Positions 1 through 13,896 of a DNA stretch of 64,000 nucleotides are shown here, piece after piece (positions within the stretch are counted from its first letter, which is position 1; each line of letters begins with the position of its first letter). Made by a program: the position numbers and the translations under genes. Under the pieces are notes generated by a model. It was given only the letters and a program-made list of their open reading frames with translations. It made no database searches and was not told the DNA's origin. Source of the DNA: Linepithema humile (taxonomy: Eukaryota; Arthropoda; Insecta; Hymenoptera; Formicidae); contig NC_090130.1 of the NCBI RefSeq assembly GCF_040581485.1, positions 25,831,418 through 25,895,417 of the forward strand, read 5' to 3'.

Positions 1-2777
1 CACGTCGCGCGCTTCGTTTTATTTGACGCACGTGTGTATATACGTAAATATGAGTATACGTGCGTGTGTTATGCTTTATACTCACTCGCAGGCACTCGTC
101 GTCGTCGTCGTCGCAATCGCACCACACTGCACGTCGAATGCTCGCGCGGAAGGTTTTCACGTTTCGTGACAACTCCGCCTTTGTCAGGTGTTGACACTCG
201 AATGAACGCGACGTCAAGTGATCGGCGCGTACGTAACCGGCGCGTCGTCGCGCGACCGGGCCCGTGTTTTCATTGAAAACGCCGAAAATCTAGTGGTATG
301 CGACAGACGAGCGGACGCGCGCGGCACGGCCCGTTTGACACGACAGACAACCTCGACTATTCGCCATCCACCCTCTTGTCCCCGCAGTTCCCGCGACACC
401 GCCACCGCACACCCCCACCCGCCCACCATCGCCGTGCGAGCATTACGGTGGAATGCGCGGTATGCAGCTCGATCATCACGCCACAACGGCAAAACCGCCA
501 ATTGCGATCCGTTGCGCGCATTGAGCTATATAACGTATTGGAGTGAGCCTTTCCCATGCGAACCAATGCGTAGTTTGCGGCTCAGGAATAGCGATAGTAA
601 ACGGAGGGACGCTTGTCTTCTTTTACATTTACTATCGTGCACCGTGGGGGATATTACAAATGAAGGCAGACATGAGACAGACGGCCCCGTTCAATATAGC
701 TCTCTCTTTTTCACAATAGTCCATCCCCATTCCTTCAAGGCTCACTCTAGTATGTTGTATAGCTCACTGGTTGCGTGCAACCGCTGCTGTCGTCGCCGCA
801 GCCTTGTAAATACGCCAATGTGTACGTTATCGCTCGGCGAATGCGTCCGGCAGAACGCCGCGATCTCGGAGCGAAGTATCGATACTTCACTCGAACGATA
901 TTGTTTGAATGGGCAAATGTCCTGCTTTCCGAGGACGTGCCCTCCTTTTCAAGCTCTTCTCGCATGTCCTCGCGCGAGTCTTTGAAATTTTTATAGGTTA
1001 TCCAAGTTTTATATTTAGAAAATATAATTAAAAGTATAAGCGCGTATACGCTTTGCTCTGTTTATCTTGGCTTGTTAGAATTTTAAAATTCCATCGCTAA
1101 CATAATATTTACATCGTTCTATTTTAGAGTAATTTAAATCTTGTAATATTTGATAATAAAAACAAAATTTAAATTGTCCAAAGTCTTTTGATAAGAAATA
1201 AAAAACATGAGTGTCCTAATCTTTTCAAAAATTCCGAGTGTCCTACTTCCTTCTTCGTTGCTTCACAATCACTCGAGTCACACGAAAAAATGCGGTCATT
1301 CTATACACATGCATACAGCAGAATGAGTCTGCAATAATATGCATATATTTATTACACTTATATACTTTCAAAATTGTAATGCTAAGTTATTTTTACATGA
1401 CGTAAAATTTGCGACAGAAAGTTTCTTTCTTACTGCAGTTTATTTCTATAATTAAAAATGCACACTAATAAAGAAATTAAATTTCACCTGCAGTTCTCTC
1501 CGCAGTAAAGTATTCGTAGCTTTTAAATAAAGAAAAGTATCACAAAAGATATAAATATAAATACGTGTATATTCTGACACGAAATCCAGATAATACGTGT
1601 GAATACGTCATAGATAATTAAATTCTTTATCCTTACAATTTAAGTCTGAAGTTGAAGCTCGAAGAAAGGAGATAACAACACTTAAAAGTATTATAATCTT
1701 CTTTACTTTGTAACACCAATACAAAGGACGCTCTTTTTTTTTAATTTTCCATAAATTTGTCTGATAAATTAAAAAGAAAAATTATACATACAAATTGACA
1801 AATTTTTATTCATTTTAAATTCGACAAAATTATTAAATTTTACTATTTCTGAGCATAATCATATTGTAAAATTATAAGATCGTATAATGAGTCAATTGGC
1901 AATAATTAATTATGTATTACAAAGAAATTTCCTATTTTTAAATTAATCATATAAGAAGGGACGAATAATCGAATAAATGATATTTATATGAACAATATAT
2001 TTTTTTAAAGTAGTATAATATTTAAGAAGAATTACAAGAAATTGATGTGAAATATTCATTTAAAATCAAGTATTTTTGAATCTTACCGTATTCTACTTGT
2101 AAAGTACAGTGCTTGCATATCTTTATATAATAAAGATAAAGCTAATAAAACATAAAAAACTGTAATATAAAAATAAAAACGTGACATGGAAAATGTGTTA
2201 TAAACTATATAAACATCTAAAGTGAACAACATCGATTAAAAGTTGCAATTATTTTCTAATATTAGCAACAGCACGAAAATCGTGTAGCGATATATATTAT
2301 TGTTATATATCCTATATTCAAATAGATTTTGCATCCTCTTTTATCTCATAATCTCTTAATTGAGATAAAAAAATTACATATATTAATATACGTTGATAAT
2401 TGCTGTATCATAATTATAATAGGAAAATATGCTATCACACTTACAGTATAAAAATCACAATATTAACTGAAGCTATCAGTGCTAATCAATATCAATGGTA
2501 AAACTATACGTAGATATGCAATTATGTGTAAATTGAATTACTCCGTAGATTATGCACAATTGGAGAAATAGAAATGCAGTTTTTTTTGCATATACATTTC
2601 TCCTAAATTAATAAATTTTGGCATTAAAAGGTTTTTGATTCTGCAAAATGCACTTTGATTAAAAATCCTTTGAACTTCATCCTACTTCACATCTTATATA
2701 AAACATGATATATAAATGTCATAAGAATTTAAATGCTTTGTACAGGCACTTTGCCTTCGATGTTTAAATATTTTGTT
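1..2777. other. Gene-poor left edge with CpG-rich first kilobase
   Basis: No recognisable coding exon is seen here. Bases 1 to about 990 are clearly richer in G+C and CpG than the rest, with many CG-rich hexamers, as is common around promoters and first exons in hymenopteran genomes. It may be the promoter or 5' end of a gene lying left of the window. From about 1000 to 2777 the sequence is AT-rich and holds only simple A/T runs. A 255-codon open frame at 218-985 resembles nothing I know and is treated as chance. Confidence 0.5.
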
Positions 2778-5700
2778 CTATGTCTCTTCATCCTCGCTCA
2801 GGATGTCTATTTCATAAAACAACTGAAAATTAGAAAATATATACTTTATAATATCAAATGCAGCACAAAATTGACATATAAGACAGCGTGTATATAAATA
2901 ATCCTGAATTATTTGATTACATAATATAATAATTAGAAAGCTTTTAATTGTAGCAAATAGAGATAAATTGAAATGTATCTTTTTATTTTTATGATTTTTA
3001 TATGCTTAAATTAAATTGTCAATGTATACCTCGTCTAGATCTGGTCTTTTCAGAATTTCCTCGAGTCCAGATAACTTCTCAAGATAATTTGGCACATTGC
3101 AGGCATCGAGTATAAAATCAAAACCGCGTTGCTGATACTCTTTGATTAAAGGTATAGAACAAGCTGTACAGGATAGGAATTTATGAGTGACTGTCAGTTT
3201 CATCTCATGACTCCAAAGTGAGCCTCGTATCGTATGAGGCACACCACCCAATAATCCTACCAATGGATTGTCACTGTTTTCTCGATTATCGTCATCGGCA
3301 GTCATAAGTGCTCTAGCTAAAATTCTGTAAAAATTATAAAATAGTTTAACATCAAAAATAAGCTTATAGACAAAATATTCTTATAGACAAAAATAAATTA
3401 GTGTTTGTTATTATGGAATTATTTGATATAAGAACAATTCATATATTATCTTATAGGTTAAATGTAACTTACCCCTGTGGATGTTGCGTTAATGCAATGA
3501 GCAGTTCAACTGCTAAACCCGCAGCGATTTGCGACAAACCGGGTCTACTGACAGTACACTGTTGATCAAGTGTTCTGTCCAATTGCGACTAGAATAAGAT
3601 AAAAAAAATTGCATATCTTTTGAATGCACTAATTCGCTACACGTTTCTAATATAATTTTAATGATGTTTAAAGTACACTCACGTTTCCGGGTTGTGTTAC
3701 ATCGTTACAAAAGTAACATCCAAGATCCTTCCCTAGAAGATTTTGTACCTTTAAATTTGGAGAACAGGAATCAGAAAGATTACGCATGCCGTGCCGTTGT
3801 ACTGTGTAGGAATCAAAGCCCAAAGCAGCGTTAATAGCTATCTTATTCATCGCAGCGCACAAAAGCGTGGGCAGCCATCTAGCTTCTCGTGAATCCAAAA
3901 GCAGGAACACTACATCGTGACTTTGTACAAGTTCTTCCAATTTCCTCACAGCTTCCTTCGTTGTCTCCATCATACTCTGTCCAACCACATGACCAGGCAT
4001 GGGAATATGCAAAACTACACCTTCCACATTCTACAGTGTGAAAAATAAAACAATAGATTTAGTAAAATTAATATTATTAAATTATATTATTATAAATACA
4101 TAACCATATAAATACATAAATATTTTTTATCACTAAAATTAAATTATTACGAAACAAATGTGTTATGATGATACAAATTTGATGGAAATACTTGCCATGT
4201 TAGGACGTATTCTAAGTAAAGCATTTTTCGCGGCATCAGCTTTGCATCGACCTTGTACAGCGTCTTCATGTGTGTATAAACTCTGACGCACTGTATTACT
4301 GTGAGAAACAGTGGAACTGTCTACAATCGTCATATTAGTTATATCCCAGCCAAGTAGTACTCTTGCCACAGAACACCCTAGTGTACCAGCGCCCAACAGA
4401 AGACATCGGAGGCTACTGATTTTTTCTAAATCTAGCTCGAGAACAAGGCGCCATTTCATCAATTTCAAATTTAAATTGATTGCTCTATCTAACAATCTAA
4501 TGAAACATAAATATCAGTCATGAATAGCATGAATTTAGGAATTAATGTTGACCGACTTTAGAAACTCGAAGAATCTTACTTGGTAGGATCCATACTGTGG
4601 GATAAGTCCAAGATGTTAGGACCCATCTTTCCTTTTGCATTAGTTTCCCAACCTACTAACCGGCCTTTCGAAATATCATCCCTTATAGCTTCCGTGTCTT
4701 TGTCTGCTTTGAGTTTGAGTGTAAATATAATAGAGTTTTGTATTTTACCACTCCTCACAGACAGGACTTTGATGTTTTGAGTGAAACAATATGTAGGACA
4801 ATGCCACAGTAACAGACACAGAAGGTTTCGCAAGGGCCAGCCAGGTTCTGCACTTGCGCAAGGATCATAAAACGCAAAGTATATTTCATTCTTCACCTGA
4901 TAATATTAGACATGTATTTATTTTATTACAAGTTGTAAATAATAAGTCTTGTTAATGCTATAAACAATATAAATATAAATTGTTACCTTCTCTGAATCGG
5001 CTTTGTTATCAACACTTAATTTTGCATATTCCACTCCTTTTGACAATTCCTCAAGACTTAAGTCACCATTTTCAGACACAAAGATTGTGAAAAAGCTCCT
5101 TAAATCTGGAGGTAGCTGAAGAAATCTTGTATATAATAAACTGATTTGCTCATCTGTAAATTCACTATATAGAGGTTTGGACGGTAGAGCTAAGTAGATT
5201 TCCGGCAATGAAAAAGGAGTTGGATGTGCAGTCCAAAAATGAAACCGGTACTTCTTCAGGTCAGAGTATGCATATACTAAGAATACTACGAGCCGCCAAG
5301 ATTCTTTTAGTGCTGTACCATCTATGATACTGTCAATAACACATTTTCCCATAACATCAATAAACTCCTGAGGATTTATCTGTCTAAATGATTCATAGGT
5401 ATTTGTGTTAATCATATAGCCATGATACACTATTGCTCCATTGTGGGAAGTTGTTCTAATGTCTCTGAAATTCATGTAACTAAAGTTTATTGTGTTCGTT
5501 ATGTCAATATATAATTCATACATCATTGTTAATGGCTAAAGTTAATGCAGATTCTAATTATATTACAAAATGTAGTTAAAATTAGATTAATCTGCTTGTA
5601 AAAAATAAAAGTTACTTGCATTCATGTAATACATACTCATTAAATGATGTACAATCAAGTATTAATGGATTAGTTTTTCCCTCATCTATCGATTGAAAAG

Positions 5701-5842
5701 AGAAACTTCCCCACAAAGGTATCTTGTACTTCTCGTCCAATTTCAATTTGTCTATTTTCAATTCTGCAAATTTTGCCCAAAATGTTGGGTCTGGTGCTGT
5801 TTTCAATTTCATGAATTTTACTGGCAACATTTCAGGCAACAT
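2778..5842 (-). CDS. Atg7: Autophagy-related E1-like enzyme ATG7
   Basis: ATG7 activates the ubiquitin-like proteins ATG8 and ATG12 with ATP and passes them to ATG3 and ATG10, driving autophagosome formation in the cytosol. Eight exons can be read on the minus strand: 5842-5616, 5464-4987, 4896-4580, 4496-4196, 4030-3683, 3588-3473, 3324-3030 and 2822-2778, giving 708 residues (human about 703). The N-terminal domain is in exons 1-3 (PGWPLRNL is typical). The ATP-binding loop LLLGAGTLGC lies near residues 373-382, and the catalytic cysteine is C568 in DRTLDQQCTVSRPG. The tail ends in an acidic stretch (SEDEET). Intron 4 appears to use a GC donor (ATG|GCAAGT), because only this keeps frame and length against IPMPGH of the family. 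The start at 5842 is the first ATG after a likely 5'UTR acceptor; the next ATG is four codons on. It is transcribed away from auxilin. Confidence 0.96.
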
Positions 5843-5852
5843 ATTATTTATT

Positions 5853-7569
5853 CTAGTTTAAAAGAAAGGAAATAATAAGTACAATTCTGATCAGTGATTA
5901 TGATAGACTAAAATAAGATAAAAAACAATATAAATATTTTGTTAAAAATGAAAAAATTTCACGGAAACCTTGAAAAATGCAAAGAGAAATTATTCAGAAA
6001 ACATATATTTTTGTGTTATTATTAAAACGTCACGCAACAGTGTTATTTTAGGTTATAAGTAAACTCATCCTCCCACAGTGACTACAGAGAGCAAGCACCA
6101 TCTAGCAATAGCGCGCGATGTTTAATAGTCAATGCAATGGTTTATAATTTTGGATACTTGTAAAATAAATTTTATTTACAAAGACTGCAAAAATATTCAT
6201 TCTTAATCTCCAAAAAAAAATAAATATTACTAGTAGAATTTAATCTCAATTGTGTGTGTGTGTGTGGAAAGTATTTCCGAACAATTTTTGACGCGTCACA
6301 AAATTAATAAAAAGTAAAAATAAAAAATTATACATAATAAAACTTATTTTTGTTCAATTAAATTACCGCCAAAAATTATGCTATCAAACGCTATTAAAAT
6401 ATTATTAAACGATTTAAAAAAAATGGGAAAAATTCATATTTGTTGAACAACTTTATTTAGATCGTTTTAATCACTGAAACATGTACATACATGATGTGTT
6501 AGATGACGCTTACTGTCTATCAGTCGCATGTTGCCGGGCGTGTTATCAAACATCAACCTAATAAGCAATATACCTATCCTAACACATGACCTCTGTCAGG
6601 TTCATTTTCTTTATGTTTATAATATTTTAAGTTGAAATTTGCTAAGTTATATTTCCAGGCTCCGTAGGCAAAATATTAATGCGCGCGCACAGTCAATGCC
6701 AATCTATTACGACATACTGATTAATCCGTTACTAAACTATTGTCATATGATTAACATTTTGCTTGCTAAAATACTACATTGCTTAAGTCTAAAGAAGACT
6801 GCAGGGCTCAAAATATCCATTATCCGTCATTGTTTCGCGCTTTCCAATATTGCACGAGTATAACGGCATATGACGAACGGTTAACGTTTCTTTGTCAGTA
6901 ATTGCGAGCGGCATATACGCCGCTTAAGCAAGTAGGGCGAGATAGAAAAGCGTCGGCGATCCCGAGAGGACGATGATTTCACAATCTACAATCAACGTTG
7001 CGCTTGGGCGTCTATGCATGGACAAGGGCAACATACTTTTCTCAAAGTAACATACTCGTTCACAAACATTTTCTCGACTGCAAATACCTATCGAATCAAA
7101 TAAAATTGATAGAAATTTATTCTGAATTATAATATATTATACTACAAATTACATATTCTGATATTATATGTAATACAAGCATCATTATACAACATAACCA
7201 TTACCTGTTTAACAAATTGATAATTTAATCATGATCGACAAATTATTTTTGCTCCAATTATTCCCATAATTCGCTAACCCCCATTTTCGAATAATTATAA
7301 GCATTAATAATTAATTACTTTACTCAATTATCATATTCAATAATTAATTTAACTGAATATTAACACCGTACAACACACTGTATATTTTCGTTAGTAATGT
7401 CATAGGGTAATGTCTGAAGTTGCCACCAAGGGCAATCAGCTGATACAGGCCTGGCTGCGCGCGCCGATGATATCACCGCGCCAATATGGCCGTGCGGCAT
7501 CGGCTGTCTGCAACGCGACTGTGAAAGCGGGCTGTCCGGGGGTACCCACCGAGGCAGTTCCAGGGAAAT
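5853..7569. promoter_or_regulatory. Divergent intergenic region, Atg7 / auxilin
   Basis: This stretch separates two head-to-head genes and must hold both promoters and 5' leaders. A likely 3' splice site (AAACTAG on the minus strand, exon from 5852) suggests that Atg7 has an upstream non-coding exon. A short TG repeat sits near 6251-6266. The sequence is AT-rich around 6150-6450 and 7080-7400, and G+C rises again just before the auxilin ATG. No core promoter element can be pinned with confidence. Confidence 0.4.
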
Positions 7570-10500
7570 ATGTCGGACTACCTGAGGTCCGCGCTCGGGT
7601 ACCTAAACGGCGGCACCGGCGGCAACGAGTACGTCGGCCAGACATTGGACATCAACAATGTAAAGCTGAGGGTGACGCGACTGATCGCCGAGGGTGAGTC
7701 TATCTCCGGCTGGTTCAACCGCCTGTCAAATCTCTGTGCCCAGCGTGGCACCTCCTACCACGAATGCGTGATTAAAGGTCGATAGAGTCGATAGTGATTC
7801 GCGCGCCTCGCTTTCCCGCGTCGCAATATCGCTGTAAAAAAAAAAGAACCAAGCGAATTCCTACATCGAATCTCGCATGACATCTACCTTCTGTCATGTG
7901 TCAAAACGTATGTTTTGACACGCGGCCAAACGCGCCGAGAGCACGCTGCGCACAATTATACTCGTCTCTGCGTCTGACGTTAGCGCGTGTCAATTCTCTT
8001 TCTCTGTTTTTTTTTTATTGCATACAATCGCATTCCATTAGATTCGATATTGTCACATGCTGTTGACTTGTCATGTGTCAATTAATGCTTATCGTATCTT
8101 TTTAAATAATTGTTTGCGCAACTTGCAGGCGATTATATCTGTTTTATTTCAATTTATACGTCATGTGAATTTGTCACATGAATACGTCATATGATTTCTA
8201 AATATTACTCTTAATTATATTTAGAATCTATTGATGTGTAATATAACTTGTACCTTTTGTTATATGTTCTTCAGTTTCGATAAAACTTGACATTTCAAAA
8301 TGTATTAAATAATACACGTTCTAAGAAGTTTAATTTTATAAATTTAAATTGATTAGGAAAAACATTTTATATATTATAATCTAATTAAAATATTTTAAGA
8401 TGTATAATCTTATAAATTTTACTAATTGCTCTGTCATTTTTTTTTTTTTTAATTTACAAAAGTGAAATATTTTGTGCTAAAAAAATGTTATTATAATTTT
8501 TATAATTATTAGTATTATAGTATTAGTATTATAATTTTCAGTTGATTATTTCAAGTAAAACTATATATTTGATTCATGAAAGATTTTTTCTGTTTAAATT
8601 TTAGATATGATTTCTATAAACAATTTACTTTTTATAATTTATTATATTAAATGCTTAAAGTAATAATGAATGTTTACAGAAAATATTTAATTCAAATTAT
8701 TTAGTGAAATGGACATTATTTAATAACAAAGTACTGCATAATAAATAATATTTATTTATGCACGCGAGCATAACACTAGCGAGAAATGTATAGTTATTAT
8801 AATCGAATTATGTATCGTTATTAACATTTAGATAATTTGTGGCAAACATCGTATCAACAGGTGGATGGGCAGTGGTGTTTGCAGTGGAAGATGTTGCTAC
8901 GGGAAAAGAATACGCGCTCAAGGTAAACTACTTCAGACCTTTTTCTTCCATGAGTTATTTCCTTATCTTTGTATTGTACAAAGATTACCTTCCACCGTTA
9001 GAGACTTATTGCTGCCGACGAAGATGCAAACAGAGCCATTATACAGGAGATAGAAACGTTCAAGAGACTGTCGGGCCATCCAAACATTGTGCAATTTCTG
9101 TACGCTCAACGACTGGAGCGGGAAGAGCGCAAGGGTTACGAATACCTGGTCGTCACCGAGCTATGTCCCGGCGGCACCGTGGCAGATATACTCAGAAATG
9201 TGTCTGCGAACACACTGACTCTCGCCCAGGTGTGCAAGATAGCCTATCAAGCGGCGAGAGCGGTGCATCATATGCACAGCCAGCAGCCGGAACCTTTCGT
9301 GCATCGCGACATCAAGCTAGAGAACTTTTTGCTCGGAAGGGACGGCCTCGTAAAATTGTGCGACTTCGGTAGCACTACGACGCAACAGATATTACCGGAT
9401 GCATCATGGAACGCTCAGAAACGCGCCACTCTAGAGGATCAAATGGCCAAGTATACGACCCCCATGTACCGTGCCCCGGAAATTATGGATACCTGGAATA
9501 ACGAACCTATAGGACCACCTGTGGACTGCTGGGCTTTAGGATGTATATTGTATGCCTTAATTACATTGCGGCATCCTTTTCCCGAAGGTAAAGTAACATA
9601 ACCGCAATTTATTAACTAAAAATATTACGAGAAAATTATTTATAATTTTCTCTCTCTCTCATTGCGATGTTATTGATTGTATAAATTATATATTATATAA
9701 TTTTCTGATTTTTAATTTTTTTTAAGTTGTGATTTCTTTGTTCATTTCATCTTATTTTACTGAAAAACTGCAAATTATTCAATTTTTGTATTCTTTTCTT
9801 CGCTATTTTTACTGTATGTTAAACATGACACAATTTTTTTACAATTTTGAGTTAAAACAAATTCTATTAAACTTTGTAGAATTTTATTATGAAAATAAAC
9901 TCTAAGGTATTTTTGTCATCTTGTGCAGGTAACAAGCTGGCGATCGTGAACGGCAAATATCCACCGTTACCGCCGAATCCGCGATATGCGTGTATGCACG
10001 ATCTAGTGAAGGGATGCTTGCAAATTTCACCTATTCAGAGGCTGACGACGGCGCAGCTTTTGGAACGTCTGGCAGCGATCGCCGAGTCGAACGACTTCGA
10101 TCTTAGAGAGCCGCCGCGAATCGAAGTCGCGATCAAGCCATCACCGCCCCCGCGTCCGACGCCCCCGCCGCCGCCGCCGCAGTCGAACACGCCGCCACCG
10201 CCCCCTCGTCCCACGCCCCCGCCGGTAGCGATGCCGCCGCCGAGACCGGCGCCCGTGCAGACGGCGGTATCCAAAATTCCGGCAACTCAGGGTACAGCGG
10301 GTCTCTTCAACTCGCTGAGGGGCGGAGCCGGCAGTATTTTGCGCAACCTGAAAGACACCTCTAGTAAAGTGATGCACACCGTTCAGCAGAGTATGGCAAG
10401 AACAGAGCTAGACGCAAGCTATTTAACATCACGCATACTCATCATGCCGTATCCCGCTGATGGAATCGAATCCGCGTATCGGGCCAATCACGTGGAGGAT

Positions 10501-13500
10501 GTGAGAGCCTTCCTCCAAGCCAGGCATCCACCGCCAGCCAAAATTCAGCTCTACAATCTGTCTCGCGGCCGGCCGAATGTCGCGAGGCTGCCCGGCAGAC
10601 ACATCGATTGCTCATTCGCCTACGCCACTGCGGAATCAAACGCGCCCATGCTGTTCGCCCTGTATCAAATCTGTCAAGATATCTATCAGTATTTGAATGC
10701 TGATTTCAATCATGTGGTCGTGCTATATTGTTCTGTAAGTATATCGCGATGTGAATCACGTAGTCAAGCGCTTGCGAATTATATATATTTGCATTACATT
10801 TATTGCGTTTAAAACTGCGCTGTTGTATACAATAATGTGTGAAACTTTCTATTTAAAATCGCAGTACAAATTACATTTAATTAAAGTGGCACGTACTTTT
10901 TATCGGCACATTATTTATTTATTAGATGTGGAAATTCTTTTTGATTCAAGTGAAATCAAAATTTTATTACAAAAGAACCAGAAGAGTTTAATTATCGAAA
11001 TATCCTTTATTATTGTTTGCGACCTACGCTGTCAGCTTGCAAGGGAACTTGGCGGCTTTGAGGCAATAAGAATAAAGTCAGTCGGAAAGAGTTTATTTTT
11101 ACACCAAATATATAACATGATTGTGTTTAAAATAAAATTACAATATTAGAATCATGAAAGCCCACGCTTATGTTACTGATTGATCTTTCTAGGACGGATA
11201 TCGGGGGAGTGCCACGGTGGCGTGCACCTTGCTGATCCACTGCAGAGCTCTGTCCACCACCGATGAGGCGATCGCCCTGTTTACAACGAGACGTTGCCAG
11301 CCGCCACATCTGCAGCCCTCGGAACTGCGCAGTATTAATTATATGAGCATGCTGAGTGGCGGCCGACCTCCGCACACGAAGCCGCTGGTCCTCCGTTCCG
11401 TTGTTATACAGCCAGTGCCGTTGTTCACCAGAGCGAAGGACGGCTGCCGGCCCTACATAGAGATTTACAGCAACGGTGCGCTAGTCTTTACGACAAAGAA
11501 GGCCAACTACGAGGAAATGAAGCTGTTCGGAATGATGGAAGGCAAGGTCTGCCTTGTGCTAGGAGACGCGGCTGTGCGCGGAGACGTCACGATAGTGATA
11601 TATCACGCCAGGCAACAGCTAGGCCGCGTGATCGGAATCAAGATTGCTTCGTTGCACTTTCACACCGGCTACGTACCTCTCACCGAAAGCGCCTTGACAT
11701 TCGAGAAGCGCGATCTGGACGACGCGCCCGAGATAGGCGGCAAGTTCCGCATCGTGCTGAACGTCATGATAGGCGAGGAGAACTCGAAGCTGTCGAGGGT
11801 ACCGTTGCCATGGGAAGCGGAAACATGCGTCCAGCCTATACCGGATCCGTTGTTCGCTTCGACGTTGGAGATGGAGGAGACCTTGGAAAACTTTAGAACC
11901 GCTCCTCGCCACGAGGAGGTAATTTATCACTTTGTTTACTTTCAATTTCATATAGTTTACAATAATAGAATATAATATATAGTAGCAAATATAAGATTTA
12001 AGACGGCTTTTTAGTTAAATTTAAAATAACTATTATGCTGGCGTTATTGCAGACTCACAAAACACCATCGAACGAAAACGAGACTGTTGTACAACAAGAA
12101 ACAATACCTCAACAACCGGAAGATCTAACAGATGAGGAAACAGATAAACAGAACGAAGAGAGCAACTTTCAGGAGGCTGATTTACTGAATCTCGGCATGC
12201 CGGAGAACACCAGTAATACCTCAAATACTCCCGCTCCTGCGGCATCAAATGCAGGATTAGATATCTTCTCTAGTTCTAGTCAGAACGAAAGCGATCTCTT
12301 AGGCGGCTTCGGCGCATCGCAGACCGAGGCTGCCAACTCGATACCTTTAATTAATAATAGTGCCTCGGCTGACTTACTGTTCGGGCACGACAATTCTGCG
12401 AGGAGTAGCAACACAGTCAACAACAACAATATGAACATGAGCGATTTGTTGTTTGGACAAAGTCAAACGACATCGAGTAACGTCAACGACTTCCTTCTCG
12501 ACCCGCTAGGTGGAAATTCCGCGTCCAATCTTCTCGGTGGCCTCGCGACGGGTTGCGCCGCGAAGCCAAGCACCGTCAAGAGCTCAATTTCCGAAGAGAA
12601 CTTTCCGCGAAACGCCAGTGTGCCGAACTTCGCCGCCCAGGCGACCAAGGATCCGTTCGCCAATCTGGCCGGATCGTTGGGCACCGGTCTCACGGGCAGC
12701 TGGAACGGCACGCCGAAGAACTCCAACACCCCACAATCAGCGAGCCCGGCACCCGCAAGCACACCGATCCACTCCAGTCCGAGCACGATGCACAAGTCCA
12801 ACACGATGGTTAACGATCCCAGTGCGAACGGCAATACTTCGGACGCGTTCAGCGGTAAAGCGAAGGAAAAAACGAGCGGAGACGCGTTCGAGGATCTATT
12901 GGGCAGTCAAGGTTACAATTTCTTCAGCTCGCGCAAGGCCGACAAGGATAGTCCGAAAACAATAAATCAGATGCGAAAGGTGGAAGCGGCCAAAACGATG
13001 GACCCCGACAGGATGAAGATAGCCGAGTGGACGGAGGGCAAGAAAGGGAATTTGCGGGCTCTGCTCTGCTCGTTGCATACAGTTCTATGGCCGGAGGCTG
13101 AAAGGTGGCAGCGTTGCGAAATGCATCAATTGGTCACGGCCGCGGATGTCAAGAAAGCGTATAGAAAAGCCTGTTTGGCTGTGCATCCGGACAAGGTATT
13201 TGCATTTGATTGGATAGCGTAGCTTTTTTCATTCGGCAATTGTCGTATTTTGTTCGATCAATTGCAAATTATTTATATTTAATTTATAAATACCTGTATC
13301 GTGATTCAATTAAAGAAATTTTGCGAATGTAATTAAAATTTTATGCAAATTAGCTCATTGCATTTTTACAAATTACTTGAAATTGATATTGAACTTATTT
13401 TGTTATTTAATCAAACGAATCTAGAGAAACGTAATTAAAATTTAACACAAATTGATTGCATTTTTTCAAATCATTCGAAAAATATTACACTTATTTTGTT

Positions 13501-13896
13501 ATTTGATCGAAGAAATTTAATGAAATACGTTGAAGGCAAATTGATTTATTATATTTTTCAAAGCAGTCGCAAAATATTAACGTAAAATTAATTTTTATTT
13601 CAATATTTGATTAAAGAAATTTAGTAAATATAAAAATTTAAATGCGAATTGATTTATCGCATTTTTTAATCACATGCAAAATATTAATGTTAAATTTATA
13701 TTTATTAAAATAATTATTTTGCTATTTAATCAAAGAAACTTAGTAAACACAATTAAAATTTAATACAAATGAATATTTTTTATTGCAGCAAGCAGGCACG
13801 GCGAACGAGAATATAGCAAAATTGATCTTTATGGAGCTGAACAACGCATGGAGCACATTCGAGAACGATGCGTCGCAGCAGAATCTATTTAGCTAA
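7570..13896 (+). CDS. aux: Auxilin / cyclin-G-associated kinase (clathrin uncoating)
   Basis: GAK/auxilin recruits Hsc70 to clathrin-coated vesicles to strip the coat. Seven exons: 7570-7693, 8861-8922, 9002-9587, 9929-10734, 11193-11918, 12053-13195 and 13789-13896, giving 1184 residues (fly auxilin is similar in size). The Ser/Thr kinase domain (about 25-310) has a glycine loop (EGGWAVVF), the ATP lysine in YALK, HRDIKLENF near 163, DFG near 183 and APE near 220. A proline-rich linker follows (about 327-368). A PTEN-like phosphatase domain comes next; its loop YCSDGYRGSA lacks the arginine needed for catalysis, as in other auxilins. A C2 domain then leads to a clathrin/AP2-binding tail with DLL, DPF and DLLNLG motifs. 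The C-terminal J domain carries VHPDK at the exon 6 end. The start matches the family N-terminus (SALGYLNGG). AATAAA lies at 14331. Confidence 0.96.
13204..13780 (+). repeat. Degenerate ~100-120 bp tandem repeat in last auxilin intron
   Basis: The last auxilin intron is built largely of about five diverged copies of one AT-rich unit, beginning near 13305, 13403, 13499, 13600 and 13721. Shared landmarks in order are a core like TTTRATCAAAGAAA, then AATTAAAATTTAA, then CAAATTGATT, a GCATTTTT block, and TTATTTTG before the next copy. Unit length drifts from about 96 to 121 bp. The copies were recognised by eye. Confidence 0.7.

Noticed and set aside
218..985. 255-codon open frame in the CpG-rich left edge
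   Set aside because: Composition is low in AT, so stops are rare; the translation has no domain, and shorter frames overlap on both strands. Likely chance in a promoter or UTR.
7410..7697. 95-codon frame overlapping the auxilin first exon
   Set aside because: It is out of frame with the auxilin N-terminus SALGYLNGG, which matches the family and splices correctly.
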